A stretch of 64,000 nt of DNA from JASBYZ01 sp029983705. GTDB lineage: Bacteria; Actinomycetota; Coriobacteriia; Coriobacteriales; JAEZZM01. The position numbers and the translations under genes were made by a program. Below the pieces are notes generated by a model. It did not search any database and was not told the DNA's origin. It saw only the letters and a program-made list of their open reading frames with translations. The DNA lies in the NCBI GenBank assembly GCA_965119715.1, contig OZ221969.1:868001-932000 (forward strand), given 5' to 3'. This document shows positions 34,343 to 43,304 of this stretch, one piece after another (within the stretch, counting starts at the first letter, position 1; every line of letters begins with the position of its first letter).

Positions 34343-35552
34343 GGGTAAAGTGCTCAATTTCTCGCAAATGCTCAATAATATTTGGCTTATATATTTGAGA
34401 AATTACCTGTCTGGTTCTCACAGACGCTAAATATGGATCATCAATATGCTCATTAAGTGGCAGTGGAAGCTCCATCTCATACAAAAGTGCAATGCGCTCT
34501 TTTGCTGGTAAGGTAAACATTGCCACAATCATTGCAACTGAGATTCCGATTACTACGTTTACAATACGTGCGCTGAGCAGATCAATACCACCCACGCCAC
34601 TAGCGAGCATAATAATTAAGATGTAAAAGATTGTGTTGGTAAATGAGAAGGCAGCATAGTTACTCTCACGCATAGCAGTGGTTGCAAATAAGAAGACTCC
34701 CACAAATATCGCAAGAAGGTAGACGTCTTTTACAAAGGTAATAAATACAAAGCAGAGTATGACGGCAAGTAGGGTTGCAAGCACAAAGCGAATTCCGCGT
34801 TTATAGAGCACTGGAGAGGTTGGCCAGTACAGAGCAATTGCTGCAGTAGCTGCCCATTCAGGATTATTTCTTCCAAGTAAAAATACAATGATAACTGCAA
34901 AGCCTGCTGAAATCATTTCTCGGTAGGCCATTCTTCCAATAGGTGTTTTCATTAAAAGCTCGCCTTTAAGGTTTGCGAGCATATCAGAAAACTGATTAGG
35001 AAAAGACCTGCGGGTATTTGGTTTTGACTCAAAAAAGAGGAGCGCCATTGCAACGCACCACACCCCAGAGCTTAAGATATCCATGTGGCTGATGGTGGGG
35101 TTTCCCGTGCCTGAGCTTACTCCCATAAACGTGCATGAGATAACAAAAAAGCCAGCGCGCACTCCTGCAGTACCAAAGTTGTTAAGCATGCCCTGCATAA
35201 ATCCCATTGCACAGGCAAGAAATACCATACCTAACTGATATGAACCTACAAATTTACCCACACTTAACATGATTGCACCTATTATGCAGGCGCCAAGTAC
35301 GGTAATTGAACGGTTTTCAATTGAGCCGCGTGGGTCTGCAAGGGCAAGCATGCCAGAGGCTAGCGCAATTGAAAGCGCATCGTCAAACTTACCTATAAGT
35401 GCTCCGAGTAAGAGCGGGATTGCAAAGAGTATGAGTACGCGAAGAGCTGTAATCCACGTTTTTGGCGCAGCATATTTTGGAAGCACATCACTTGCTTGTG
35501 AGAGGGAGTACTGTATAAAATTTCGGCTTAAAAAATCAGGACGAGCCTGCAT
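34275..35552 (-). CDS. FUSC family membrane protein (aromatic acid exporter-like)
   Basis: A 425-residue protein with two blocks of five to six membrane helices (about 35-175 and 215-345). This is the FUSC/YccS-like architecture, with the conserved middle REMISAGFAVIIVFLLGRNN. A cytoplasmic tail ends in a charged segment. Members export aromatic acids or similar compounds, but the substrate is unproven. The ATG at 35552 has AGGAAG upstream; the frame from 35579 starts with TTG and lacks support. Its 3' end overlaps DUF3866 on the other strand, and its 5' end shares a 75-bp divergent gap with xerD. Confidence 0.78.
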   Translation of the reverse strand: MQARPDFLSRNFIQYSLSQASDVLPKYAAPKTWITALRVLILFAIPLLLGALIGKFDDALSIALASGMLALADPRGSIENRSITVLGACIIGAIMLSVGKFVGSYQLGMVFLACAMGFMQGMLNNFGTAGVRAGFFVISCTFMGVSSGTGNPTISHMDILSSGVWCVAMALLFFESKPNTRRSFPNQFSDMLANLKGELLMKTPIGRMAYREMISAGFAVIIVFLLGRNNPEWAATAAIALYWPTSPVLYKRGIRFVLATLLAVILCFVFITFVKDVYLLAIFVGVFLFATTAMRESNYAAFSFTNTIFYILIIMLASGVGGIDLLSARIVNVVIGISVAMIVAMFTLPAKERIALLYEMELPLPLNEHIDDPYLASVRTRQVISQIYKPNIIEHLREIEHFTLTSQKSDGDENQELKPPQHNKP

Positions 35553-35600
35553 ATATTTGTGCTTCCTAAAACTTGGCAACTATTTAAAGGTACAGTATGT

Positions 35601-35620
35601 ATTATAAGTTGGATTATAAT
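35601..35620. promoter_or_regulatory. Divergent -10 boxes for FUSC (minus) and leaderless xerD (plus)
   Basis: On the minus strand TATAAT (35601-35606) serves the FUSC gene. On the plus strand TATAAT (35615-35620) lies exactly 7 bp before the xerD ATG. The two boxes are 8 bp apart, so each promoter's -35 must lie over or beyond the other's -10. Polymerase binding should be mutually exclusive. Confidence 0.5.
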
Positions 35621-35627
35621 ACTAAGC

Positions 35628-36542
35628 ATGCAAACAAAAATTTTCCAAAACATACAGGAGTATCTGGCCTATATCCGCGTTGAGCGGGGAAGCTCCCAAA
35701 ACACCTTAGATGCCTACCAATCAGATTTGATTGCCTATGCCCAGTACTTACTTGATGCAGGTAGAGCTGATGTCTGCGCACTTAAGGTTTCTGATATCCA
35801 AGAGTACCTTTCATATCTTTTAAACCTTGGTATGGCTCCCGCTTCAATTGCCCGCCACAGCGCATCCATTAAAGGCTTTCATACCTTCTTGTTTGCAGAA
35901 TCTATTTGTCCGCATAATCCTGCCCAAGACCTCGTGTTGCCAAAGCAGCCCTCTAAACTTCCTGATGTTATATCGATAAATCAGGCACTTGCTTTACTCG
36001 ACCAAAATTTTGAGACCTCAGCAAAGGGGAGGAGGGATAGTGCACTTTTAGAACTTCTCTATGGCTGCGGGCTTAGAGCAAGTGAGGTGTGCACCTTAAA
36101 TCTATCCGATGTCTATCTTGAAGAAGAGCTTTTGCGCGTACGCGGCAAGGGATCAAAAGAGCGAGTTATACCTTTGATGGGAAGTGCAAAGCGCGCACTT
36201 ACAAACTATCTTGATTTTGGACGAGGACTCTTATATACCAAAAAAGGTGGGCCACAATCCCAAGACTCTTCTGCGGTGTTTTTAAATATGCGAGGTAAAC
36301 GCATTAGTCGCCAAACAGTTTATGATTTGGTGAGCTCCTATGGCAAAAATGTTGGAATTGAAGACTTGCACCCGCACACCCTAAGACATTCCTTTGCATC
36401 CCACCTCTTAAGTGGCGGCGCTGATTTGAGAGTGCTTCAAGAATTATTGGGACACTCAGATATTGCAACTACCCAAATTTATACGCATATTGACCGCACG
36501 CACATTCGCAGCGAATATCTGCACGCTCACCCACGCGCCTAA
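35628..36542 (+). CDS. xerD: Tyrosine recombinase XerD
   Basis: 304 residues. An N-terminal SAM-like domain precedes the catalytic domain with the R-K-HxxR-H-Y set: GLRASEVC, RGKGSKERVIP, HPHTLRHSFASHL, LGHSDIATTQIYTHI. It resolves chromosome dimers at dif. The ATG at 35628 begins MQTKIFQNIQEYLAYIRVER. There is no ribosome site; a TATAAT ends seven bases upstream, so the mRNA is probably leaderless. The frame opening at 35559 is only an upstream extension. Confidence 0.93.
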   Translation: MQTKIFQNIQEYLAYIRVERGSSQNTLDAYQSDLIAYAQYLLDAGRADVCALKVSDIQEYLSYLLNLGMAPASIARHSASIKGFHTFLFAESICPHNPAQDLVLPKQPSKLPDVISINQALALLDQNFETSAKGRRDSALLELLYGCGLRASEVCTLNLSDVYLEEELLRVRGKGSKERVIPLMGSAKRALTNYLDFGRGLLYTKKGGPQSQDSSAVFLNMRGKRISRQTVYDLVSSYGKNVGIEDLHPHTLRHSFASHLLSGGADLRVLQELLGHSDIATTQIYTHIDRTHIRSEYLHAHPRA

Positions 36543-36580
36543 TAAATTTTACAAGAGTTTACAAATTAAACAAAGAAGCT

Positions 36581-36600
36581 ATCCCACCTTATCCCACCCT
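36581..36600 (-). promoter_or_regulatory. Distal pair of MraZ-type boxes, inverted
   Basis: Read on the minus strand, two 10-bp repeats of G-GGTGGGATA type contain TGGG cores. They lie about 110-130 bp upstream of the proximal operator array and point the opposite way. Confidence 0.45.
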
Positions 36601-36707
36601 ATAAAAATCTACAATTTGGGTCTCAAAATTAGCTGAGACACCATATCTTGTGCTTCATTTTTTAGAACAATCAAAATCTAAATTATGAGAGCTCTGATGT
36701 GTCATTT

Positions 36708-36751
36708 AGTGGGTTGAAAGTGTTGCGAAGTGGGATGGAGTGGGTTAATAT
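36708..36751 (+). promoter_or_regulatory. mraZ promoter overlapped by a four-repeat MraZ operator
   Basis: Repeats with an AGTGGGNNNN pattern recur at exact 10-bp steps from 36708, 36718 (degenerate, AGTGTTG), 36728 and 36738. This is the phase expected for MraZ, whose sites in other bacteria are TGGG-type repeats one helical turn apart. A promoter, TTGCGA (36723-36728), 17 bp, TAATAT (36746-36751), lies inside the array, so MraZ binding should block it. Autorepression is the natural reading. Confidence 0.7.
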
Positions 36752-36806
36752 GTTCTTGTGTCCAATTGGTGCAAGCTAAATCACTACTGCAATGGGGAGG
36801 GAAGTC

Positions 36807-37244
36807 ATGCTCGTTGGATCAGCGATACACAAAATTGATCCAAAGGGTCGTATTTCTCTGCCAGCAGGATACAGAAAAGAGCTTGGTGGCTCTGATCTGA
36901 TAGTGGTTCCAAGCCCAACCGATAAGGCACTGTACGTTTTTAATCCTGAGAGCTTTGAAGAGTGGTTAGATTCGCTTTTTGATCGCAGCGGTGGTTTTAA
37001 TCCACGTTCTCGAAAGGATGTAGTTATTCGTCAAAGAATTCTTGCAAGTGCCGCAACCCTAGTTATTGACTCAGCAGGTCGCATCAATGTTCCTAAAGAA
37101 ATGAGGGAATATGCGCACCTTAACAAGGATGTTGCAGTTGCTGGAAACTATGACCACGTAGAAATCTGGGAAGCAGAGCTCTACGAAGAGGCTATGTCTT
37201 TGATTAGCGATGAGGAATTTAGCAACTTCTTCTACACAGAGTAA
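36807..37244 (+). CDS. mraZ: MraZ transcriptional regulator of the dcw cluster
   Basis: 145 residues with two AbrB-like repeats: HKIDPKGRISLPAGYRKEL at the N-terminus and VIDSAGRINVPKEMREYA at the C-terminus. MraZ forms a ring and represses its own operon. The ATG at 36807 has the GGGAGG site placed just before it; the ATG at 36792 precedes that site and would add five residues. It heads the dcw cluster with an array of binding repeats upstream. Confidence 0.93.
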   Translation: MLVGSAIHKIDPKGRISLPAGYRKELGGSDLIVVPSPTDKALYVFNPESFEEWLDSLFDRSGGFNPRSRKDVVIRQRILASAATLVIDSAGRINVPKEMREYAHLNKDVAVAGNYDHVEIWEAELYEEAMSLISDEEFSNFFYTE

Positions 37245-37261
37245 TCAGGGTGGGAGGTACC

Positions 37262-38212
37262 TTGACACCTGAATATCGTCACAATCCAGTGATGCTCAAG
37301 GAAGTTTTAGCATCATATGAGTTTAGGGATGGTTCAGTAGTTTGTGATTGCACCTTAGGAGGTGCAGGTCACTCACTTGCAATGGCAGAAAAGATTTTGC
37401 CTCAAGGCGTCTTAGTTGGAATAGACCAAGATGACCTTGCCCTCAAGGTAGCAGGTAAGAGAATTGCTGAGGCCTATCCAAACCTTAAAAGTTTTCAACT
37501 CAAAGGAAACTTTAGTCAAATTGATGAACTCTTAAGTTCAGTGCCGCTTGCAGGCGTTGACTTTTTCCTCTTTGACTTAGGCGTAAGCTCACCTCAATTT
37601 GATATTCCTGAACGGGGCTTTTCTTACAGAGAAGACGCACCCTTGGATATGAGGATGGATCCGGGGAAACAAACCTTAACCGCACAAGAGGTCATTGAAA
37701 CCTATAACGTAGCCGACCTCACCCGGATTATCCGCGATTATGGCGAGGAGAAATTTGCTAATAAAATTGCAAAGCTCCTTGTAGAAAGACGTTTAACAAA
37801 TCCAGTTAAAACAACCTTTGATTTGGTGGACGTTATTAAAGCAGCAATTCCTGCTCGTGAGAGAAGAAGTGGGGGACATCCTGCTAAGAAAACCTTCCAA
37901 GCGCTTCGCATAGAAGTAAACCACGAGCTTGAAGTCTTAGAGTCTGCACTTGTGCAAGCACTCAGATGGCTTAACCCAAAGGGAAGAATTGCTGTGATTT
38001 CTTACCACTCACTTGAGGACAGGATTGTGAAGCAGACCTTTAAAGAATATACAAAGGGATGCACGTGTCCACCAGATATGCCAGTGTGTACCTGTGGAAA
38101 CACGCCAACGATAAAGGTGATTACCAACAAGCCTCTCGTGCCACAAGCAAGTGAACTGGAAGAAAACCCCAGAGCTCGGAGCGCCAAGCTTCGCATTGCT
38201 GAAAAGCTCTAA
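37262..38212 (+). CDS. rsmH: 16S rRNA m4C1402 methyltransferase RsmH
   Basis: 316 residues. It opens with a TTG-initiated TPEYRHNPVMLKEVL, has the SAM loop CTLGGAGHSLAM, and FDLGVSSPQFDIPERGFSY, then closes with VISYHSLEDRIVKQTF. It methylates N4 of C1402 in 16S rRNA and is always near mraZ. The start is read as the TTG at 37262, about four bases after GGGAGG; a GTG at 37250 would place that site inside the gene. Confidence 0.95.
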   Translation: MTPEYRHNPVMLKEVLASYEFRDGSVVCDCTLGGAGHSLAMAEKILPQGVLVGIDQDDLALKVAGKRIAEAYPNLKSFQLKGNFSQIDELLSSVPLAGVDFFLFDLGVSSPQFDIPERGFSYREDAPLDMRMDPGKQTLTAQEVIETYNVADLTRIIRDYGEEKFANKIAKLLVERRLTNPVKTTFDLVDVIKAAIPARERRSGGHPAKKTFQALRIEVNHELEVLESALVQALRWLNPKGRIAVISYHSLEDRIVKQTFKEYTKGCTCPPDMPVCTCGNTPTIKVITNKPLVPQASELEENPRARSAKLRIAEKL

Positions 38213-38239
38213 GCAAAGCTTTTGCTCATAGTACGGCAA

Positions 38240-38303
38240 ACGTAGCAAAAACGTAGCAAGTAAAAAAGCTTAAACGTAGATTTAAACACAGCACCAATGT
38301 AGC
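38240..38303 (+). repeat. Short CGTAG direct repeats between rsmH and ftsL
   Basis: ACGTAGCAA occurs at 38240-38248 and again 11 bp later at 38251-38259. ACGTAGA follows at 38274-38280 and ATGTAGC at 38297-38303. The rest of the 135-bp gap is AT-rich and holds a good AAAAGGAGAA ribosome site for ftsL. No strong promoter is evident. Confidence 0.4.
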
Positions 38304-38347
38304 CCGCCGTACACATTTTTCGGCAACTAAAAGGAGAACCGCGATAG

Positions 38348-38812
38348 ATGTCAAGTGCAGCTAGACAATATAGACAGGTCCAAGAGCAACAGAGAAATCA
38401 GAGAGATTTTAAAGTTCTTAGCGGATCTGGAAAACAACAAAACAAGCACTTGAGTCTAGGAGCGCAAAACTTCTTAAAGATTTGCTGCGCGGTAGTACTT
38501 TTTGTGTTTGCCTTAGGAGTGGTAAGAATTGCCTTTACTGCTCAAACCGTGTCTGTACTTTTATCAAATAACACCTTAACTAACGAGATTACCAATGCAC
38601 AGGCTCGTGGTGATGATTTACAGGTACAGCAATCAATTTTTGCAAACCCAGGCAGAGTAGAGAGAATTGCAAGAGATAACCTTGGCATGGTATCAGCTGA
38701 AAAAGTTGCAGACCTTGACATCTCTCAAGGATATAAAACAATCTCTGCTGCCTCTCAAAACAAACTATCAAGCGCAGAAAAGTCTTCAGAAGTTAAAACA
38801 ACTGAAGGATAA
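38348..38812 (+). CDS. ftsL: FtsL-like cell division protein
   Basis: 154 residues. A basic cytoplasmic region of about 45 residues, one membrane helix at about 46-65 (LKICCAVVLFVFALGVVRIAF), and a short leucine-zipper-like coil with the RIARDNLGMV segment typical of FtsL/DivIC. A low-complexity Ser/Lys tail ends the protein. FtsL bridges FtsQ and FtsI-FtsW in the divisome. The name rests largely on topology plus position between rsmH and the division PBP. Confidence 0.78.
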   Translation: MSSAARQYRQVQEQQRNQRDFKVLSGSGKQQNKHLSLGAQNFLKICCAVVLFVFALGVVRIAFTAQTVSVLLSNNTLTNEITNAQARGDDLQVQQSIFANPGRVERIARDNLGMVSAEKVADLDISQGYKTISAASQNKLSSAEKSSEVKTTEG

Positions 38813-38814
38813 GT

Positions 38815-40716
38815 ATGACGCGTCAAAATAGGCGACCTAATAGAAAAGAAAACAGACGCAAATCGAGTCGTCCACATACTAACACGCAGGCACAGAATTC
38901 CAATTCAACTTGGAATTCTCGCATTTCTAGAGTACTTTTTGTCCTCTTTTTGCTCCTTATCGTAGTGTTTTTAAGACTCTTTTATTTACAGGTAGTAAAA
39001 GCGGGTGAGTACTCAGACTTAGCACAAACTCAGCGCACCAGAGATTTAACGCTGTATGCTAAGCGCGGCACCATCTTTGATAGATCTGGAAACGTTTTAG
39101 CTAAAAGCGTTGACGTTGAGACTATCTACGCTAATCCAAAAGAAATTAAAGATCCGGTAGCTGCGGGTCAGGCACTGGTTAACGTAATTGGTGGCGACCA
39201 AATTGATATCACAAATAAGCTTAACAACAAAGATAAGAGCTTTGTCTATTTAAGTAAAAAGGCCGATGAAACCTTAGTGAGTCAGGTAAAAGATCTCAAC
39301 ATTGAAGGCGTTCACTTTTTACCAGACACCAAGCGCATCTACCCCTATGGACAGGTGGCAGGCCAAATTATTGGAGCTGTTGGCACTGATAATGAGGGGC
39401 TTAGCGGTCTAGAGATGTACTACGATGACATCTTGTCTGGTAAAAATGGAGAGCTTTTAGTTGAGCGAGGACGAAACGGCTATCCAATTCCTAATGGGGT
39501 TAAAAAGATGGTGCAAGCTCAAAATGGTGAGGATATCGTTTTGAGCATTGATATCAATATTCAGCGTGAAGCTGAGACACGTATGGCAGAGGCTACCAAA
39601 GACTGGGGAGCAATTTCTTCTTCAGCAGTAGTCTTAAACCCTAAAACTGGTGAGATTTTAGCCATGTGCTCAACCCCATTTCTAAATCCAAATAATCTTT
39701 CAAGTGCTCCTGCAGCAGCACTTAAGTTGAGACCTATCTCAGAGGTTTATGAGCCTGGTTCTACTTTTAAGGCACTTACTGCAGCCTTTGCAGTAGATGC
39801 AGGAGTAGCTAATATCAATAAAAACTATACGGTTCCACCAAGCATCAAGGTAGGAGACCACAGCGTAAAAGACGTGTTTGAGCACGGATATATTGACCTC
39901 ACCTTAAGAGAAATTCTCATTCACTCTTCAAACATTGGTGCGGTTATGATGGCACGAGATACGGGCTCTCAAAAATTTTGGGAGTACCTCAATAAGTTTG
40001 AGCTTAATAAGCCTACCGGCATTGACTTTGCAGGTGAGTCTAAAGGTATCTTAAAAGACATTGATAACTGGGATGGATCTTCCCTTGGATCAATGGCCTT
40101 TGGTCAAGGTATCTCACTTACTCCTATACAGCTCACTAGAGCTATTGCTGCAATTGCAGATGACGGACTTCTCAGACAACCACACTTCTTAGTATCTCGC
40201 GGGGGAGAAAACGTTAAGTACCCAGAGCCAAAGCGTGTGATAAGTTCTGCAAGTTCAGATCAAATTGCAGATGCAATGGAATCAGTTGTATCTGAGGGAA
40301 CCGGTAAGGCGGGAAAAATTCCAGGTTTTGCAGTAAGTGCTAAAACTGGTACCGCACAGCGTGTAACCAAGCGCGGAGGATATGCTGAAGGATTTAACAC
40401 AGCATCCTTTGTTGGTTTTGCTCCAACCAACAATCCAGAAGTTGTAGTTTATACGGTTGTTGACGGAATGGCCGGCTATGGTTCATCTGCAGCAGGTCCT
40501 GCGTTTAGAAATATTATGGCTATGGCCTTAAAGCAACTTGATATATCACCAGATGATGCAAAGCGCTTTAATGAATATGAAAAAGAACAAGAGCAAATAG
40601 ATAAGGCGCGCGAGGCTGAAGAGAAATCTTCTTCAGAGGCCACCAAGTCTCAATCTAAGGAATCAAAAAAATCGAAAGATTCGAAAGAATCGAAAGAATC
40701 TACTAAGACTAACTAA
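38815..40716 (+). CDS. ftsI: Penicillin-binding protein 2B/3-type division transpeptidase
   Basis: 633 residues. A basic N-terminus and one membrane helix at about 38-58 are followed by the PBP dimerisation domain and the transpeptidase domain. The domain has STFK at 316-319 (Ser316 nucleophile), the SSN motif at 371-373, and KTGT at 510-513. It cross-links septal peptidoglycan. There are no PASTA repeats. The last 45 residues are Lys/Ser/Glu-rich with a 9-bp coding repeat (SKD/SKE units, DNA 40672-40698). murF follows directly with no murE. Confidence 0.93.
   Translation: MTRQNRRPNRKENRRKSSRPHTNTQAQNSNSTWNSRISRVLFVLFLLLIVVFLRLFYLQVVKAGEYSDLAQTQRTRDLTLYAKRGTIFDRSGNVLAKSVDVETIYANPKEIKDPVAAGQALVNVIGGDQIDITNKLNNKDKSFVYLSKKADETLVSQVKDLNIEGVHFLPDTKRIYPYGQVAGQIIGAVGTDNEGLSGLEMYYDDILSGKNGELLVERGRNGYPIPNGVKKMVQAQNGEDIVLSIDINIQREAETRMAEATKDWGAISSSAVVLNPKTGEILAMCSTPFLNPNNLSSAPAAALKLRPISEVYEPGSTFKALTAAFAVDAGVANINKNYTVPPSIKVGDHSVKDVFEHGYIDLTLREILIHSSNIGAVMMARDTGSQKFWEYLNKFELNKPTGIDFAGESKGILKDIDNWDGSSLGSMAFGQGISLTPIQLTRAIAAIADDGLLRQPHFLVSRGGENVKYPEPKRVISSASSDQIADAMESVVSEGTGKAGKIPGFAVSAKTGTAQRVTKRGGYAEGFNTASFVGFAPTNNPEVVVYTVVDGMAGYGSSAAGPAFRNIMAMALKQLDISPDDAKRFNEYEKEQEQIDKAREAEEKSSSEATKSQSKESKKSKDSKESKESTKTN
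40672..40698 (+). repeat. 9-bp tandem repeat at the 3' end of ftsI
   Basis: Three consecutive 9-bp units of TCGAAAGAA/TCGAAAGAT type, coding for SKD-SKE-SKE. In-frame unit changes would alter the tail length without a frameshift. Confidence 0.7.
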
Positions 40717-40732
40717 GAGGGTAAGACATCCT

Positions 40733-42238
40733 ATGTTTGAAGCTAACCATACGGCATATCTACAAGCAGGTGCACAGTGTTTATTAGAGGGTAAAGCTCA
40801 AGTTAAAGCTTTCACCTTAGACTCCAGACAGGCAGATACCAACACCGCCTTTATTGCCTTTAAGGGTGAGAAGGCAGACGGAAATGATTATGTCCTTCAA
40901 GCTATAGCTCAAGGTGCTCCTTTAGTTGTAATGTCAAGAGAAGCTACAGCTCAAGAGCTTGAAAGTGCAAAAGATTCAAGTACAGCTTTATACTTTACTC
41001 ATGAGCCAGAGCTTTACTTGCAAGAGCTTGCAAAACTCTATAGGGCATCACTTAAGGCACTCGTTATTGGTATCACCGGTTCTGTAGGTAAAACCTCTAC
41101 CAAAGAACTTTGCAGGGCAGTATGCCAAACAAGCTATAACACTCATGCAACTGAAGGCAACTTTAATAATGCACTCGGAGTTCCGCTCACAATACTGAGC
41201 ACCCCTGAAGATTGTGAAGTGCTCATAGTAGAAATGGGCATGAGCGCACGCCATGAAATAGATCAACTCTGCTCAATAGCAAGGCCACAAGCTGGTATTA
41301 TCTCTAATGTTGGTCAGGCGCACATTGGAATGCTTGGCTCACAAGATGAGGTAGCTCGTGCAAAGGCAGAACTTATTGAAAACCTCAAGCCTTCGCTTGC
41401 ACTTGAGCGCTTTGGCTTTAGCCAAAGTTTTGCAATCCTTAATGCAAATAATGCTTTTAGTAAATGGATTGCATGTGCCGTTGCTCCTAAGGTTCAAGTT
41501 AAGGTGCACCTCACTGCAAATCTTGACAGTATATCTGAGACAGTTAAAGTTCCAAACTCTAAACTCGCTTCTTATTTTGAGCCTTACGATTATAAAGAAT
41601 TTGAATTATGTGCAAAAGACATCAAGTTAAATGAGTATGCGCAAACAAGCTTTAGCTTACTTGATGCTGCTCGTAAAACAATTGCTCAAGCTCAGCTTAA
41701 ACTTCCGGGTGTGCACAATGTAAGTAACGCTCTTTTAGCGCTTGAGCTTGGCAGACTTTTAGGTCTTAAGCTCGATAAAGCGCTCAGCGCTATCGCTTCA
41801 CTTGATGCTAAGGGTGGACGCCAGCATATGATAGAAACAAGCTCTGGCCTGCGTATTATTGATGATGCATATAATGCCTCTCCAAATTCTGTTAGAGCAG
41901 CTTTAAAGACCTTATCGCAAATGCAAACTCAAGGCAGAAAATTTGCGGTTTTAGGGGATATGAAGGAGCTTGGTCCTAAAGAGAGGGAGTACCATTATAA
42001 TTTGGGTTTAGTACTTGTGGAGAGTCACATAGATAAACTGGTTTGCGTGGGGGAGCTCTCAAAAGAGATAGCGCGCGGTGCTCTTGATAGTGGCATGAAT
42101 AAGGACCAGATTACTCTCACTCAAGATGCGCAAGAGGCGCTTGAGTTTTTACAAGCCAATGTTAAAGCGGGTGATGTTTGCTTAATTAAAGCATCACATT
42201 CTTGCGGACTTGATTTGATTGTGAAAGGACTAGCGTAG
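40733..42238 (+). CDS. murF: UDP-MurNAc-tripeptide:D-Ala-D-Ala ligase MurF
   Basis: A 501-residue Mur ligase. The P-loop is GITGSVGKTSTKE, with the conserved NFNNALGVPLTIL and LPGVHNVSNALLAL segments, plus DDAYNASPNSVRAAL in the central/C-terminal domain. The N-terminal domain has the MurF FTLDSRQADTNTAFIAFKGEKADG pattern, distinct from MurE. It attaches D-Ala-D-Ala to the nucleotide precursor. MurE, which usually lies just before it, is absent at this locus. Confidence 0.93.
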   Translation: MFEANHTAYLQAGAQCLLEGKAQVKAFTLDSRQADTNTAFIAFKGEKADGNDYVLQAIAQGAPLVVMSREATAQELESAKDSSTALYFTHEPELYLQELAKLYRASLKALVIGITGSVGKTSTKELCRAVCQTSYNTHATEGNFNNALGVPLTILSTPEDCEVLIVEMGMSARHEIDQLCSIARPQAGIISNVGQAHIGMLGSQDEVARAKAELIENLKPSLALERFGFSQSFAILNANNAFSKWIACAVAPKVQVKVHLTANLDSISETVKVPNSKLASYFEPYDYKEFELCAKDIKLNEYAQTSFSLLDAARKTIAQAQLKLPGVHNVSNALLALELGRLLGLKLDKALSAIASLDAKGGRQHMIETSSGLRIIDDAYNASPNSVRAALKTLSQMQTQGRKFAVLGDMKELGPKEREYHYNLGLVLVESHIDKLVCVGELSKEIARGALDSGMNKDQITLTQDAQEALEFLQANVKAGDVCLIKASHSCGLDLIVKGLA

Positions 42239-42239
42239 T

Positions 42240-43289
42240 TTGTTTGATATTCCAATCCTCTTAGGAAATCCAAACTATCCAACCTACCAAGTTTTTATTA
42301 GCTTGTTTGTTGCGGCACTTCTTACTATGTTAAGCATGCCGCTGTGGATTAAGATTTTAACCTATAAAAAAATTGGCCAGCAGGTAAGAGCTGATGGCCC
42401 TCAAAACCATCTGATAAAACAAGGCACCCCAACCATGGGTGGGGTTATTATTTTGCTTGCAGTGCTTATTACCTGCTTGCTCTTAACAAGCTATTCACCT
42501 GCACTCTTGCTCTGTTTAATTACTACCATTGCATTTGGGCTTCTAGGTTTTGTTGACGATATCTCAAAGGTCTTTAACCACAGGTCTTTAGGTCTTACCC
42601 CACGAGCAAAGATTTTGGCACAGATTGTAATCTCTGTAATCTTTTGTTTATTTGCTGTTAACTGGATTGGCATTGAGCCTTTAATCTGGTTTCCAGGTAT
42701 CTTAACCCCAATTGACTTGGGAGTATTTACCTCAACAATCTTTGGCGTTGAGGTTCCTTGGCTCTACGTCATTTTTATCTTTTTGTTAATGGGCGGCTTT
42801 TCAAATGCAGTTAACTTAAATGACGGACTTGACGGACTTGCAGGCGGAACCGTCATGATTGTTATGGGTATCATGGCAGCTATTGCCTTTAGAAACGATA
42901 GCCTTGAGCTTGCAATATTTGCTGCAGCTTGTGCGGGAGCCTGCATTGGCTTTTTGTGGTTTAACTGCTATCCAGCAAACATCTTTATGGGTGACACGGG
43001 ATCTCTTGCCCTCGGTGGAGCATTTGCAGCCCTTGCCGTACTAACTAATACAGAAATCATCTCTTTGGTTATTGGGGCTCTCTTTATTATCGAGGCGCTC
43101 TCAGTAATCATTCAGGTTGTATCTTTTAAGCTTACAAAAAAGCGCGTTTTTTTAATGGCTCCAATTCATCATCACTTTGAAAAGATGGGTTGGTCAGAAA
43201 CCAAGGTAGTTATTAGATTTTGGATTATTACCGCTGCCTTTGCTGCCATTGGTTTTGCGTTGTATTTCCAACTTCATTATGCGGGGTAG
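42240..43289 (+). CDS. mraY: Phospho-MurNAc-pentapeptide transferase MraY
   Basis: A 349-residue protein with ten membrane helices. Signatures are GTPTMGGVIILLAV, FVDDISKVFNHRSLGLTPR, NLNDGLDGLAGGT, GDTGSLALGG and APIHHHFEKMGWSE. It makes lipid I at the membrane. The start is TTG, with AAAGGA about ten bases upstream, one base after the murF stop. Confidence 0.97.
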   Translation: MFDIPILLGNPNYPTYQVFISLFVAALLTMLSMPLWIKILTYKKIGQQVRADGPQNHLIKQGTPTMGGVIILLAVLITCLLLTSYSPALLLCLITTIAFGLLGFVDDISKVFNHRSLGLTPRAKILAQIVISVIFCLFAVNWIGIEPLIWFPGILTPIDLGVFTSTIFGVEVPWLYVIFIFLLMGGFSNAVNLNDGLDGLAGGTVMIVMGIMAAIAFRNDSLELAIFAAACAGACIGFLWFNCYPANIFMGDTGSLALGGAFAALAVLTNTEIISLVIGALFIIEALSVIIQVVSFKLTKKRVFLMAPIHHHFEKMGWSETKVVIRFWIITAAFAAIGFALYFQLHYAG

Positions 43290-43304
43290 TAATCGAGGGA
43301 TATT

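Noticed and set aside
35628..36542. Phage or integron integrase instead of XerD
   Set aside because: Length, N-terminal domain and position next to pyrG/dcw match housekeeping XerD; no attachment sites are seen.
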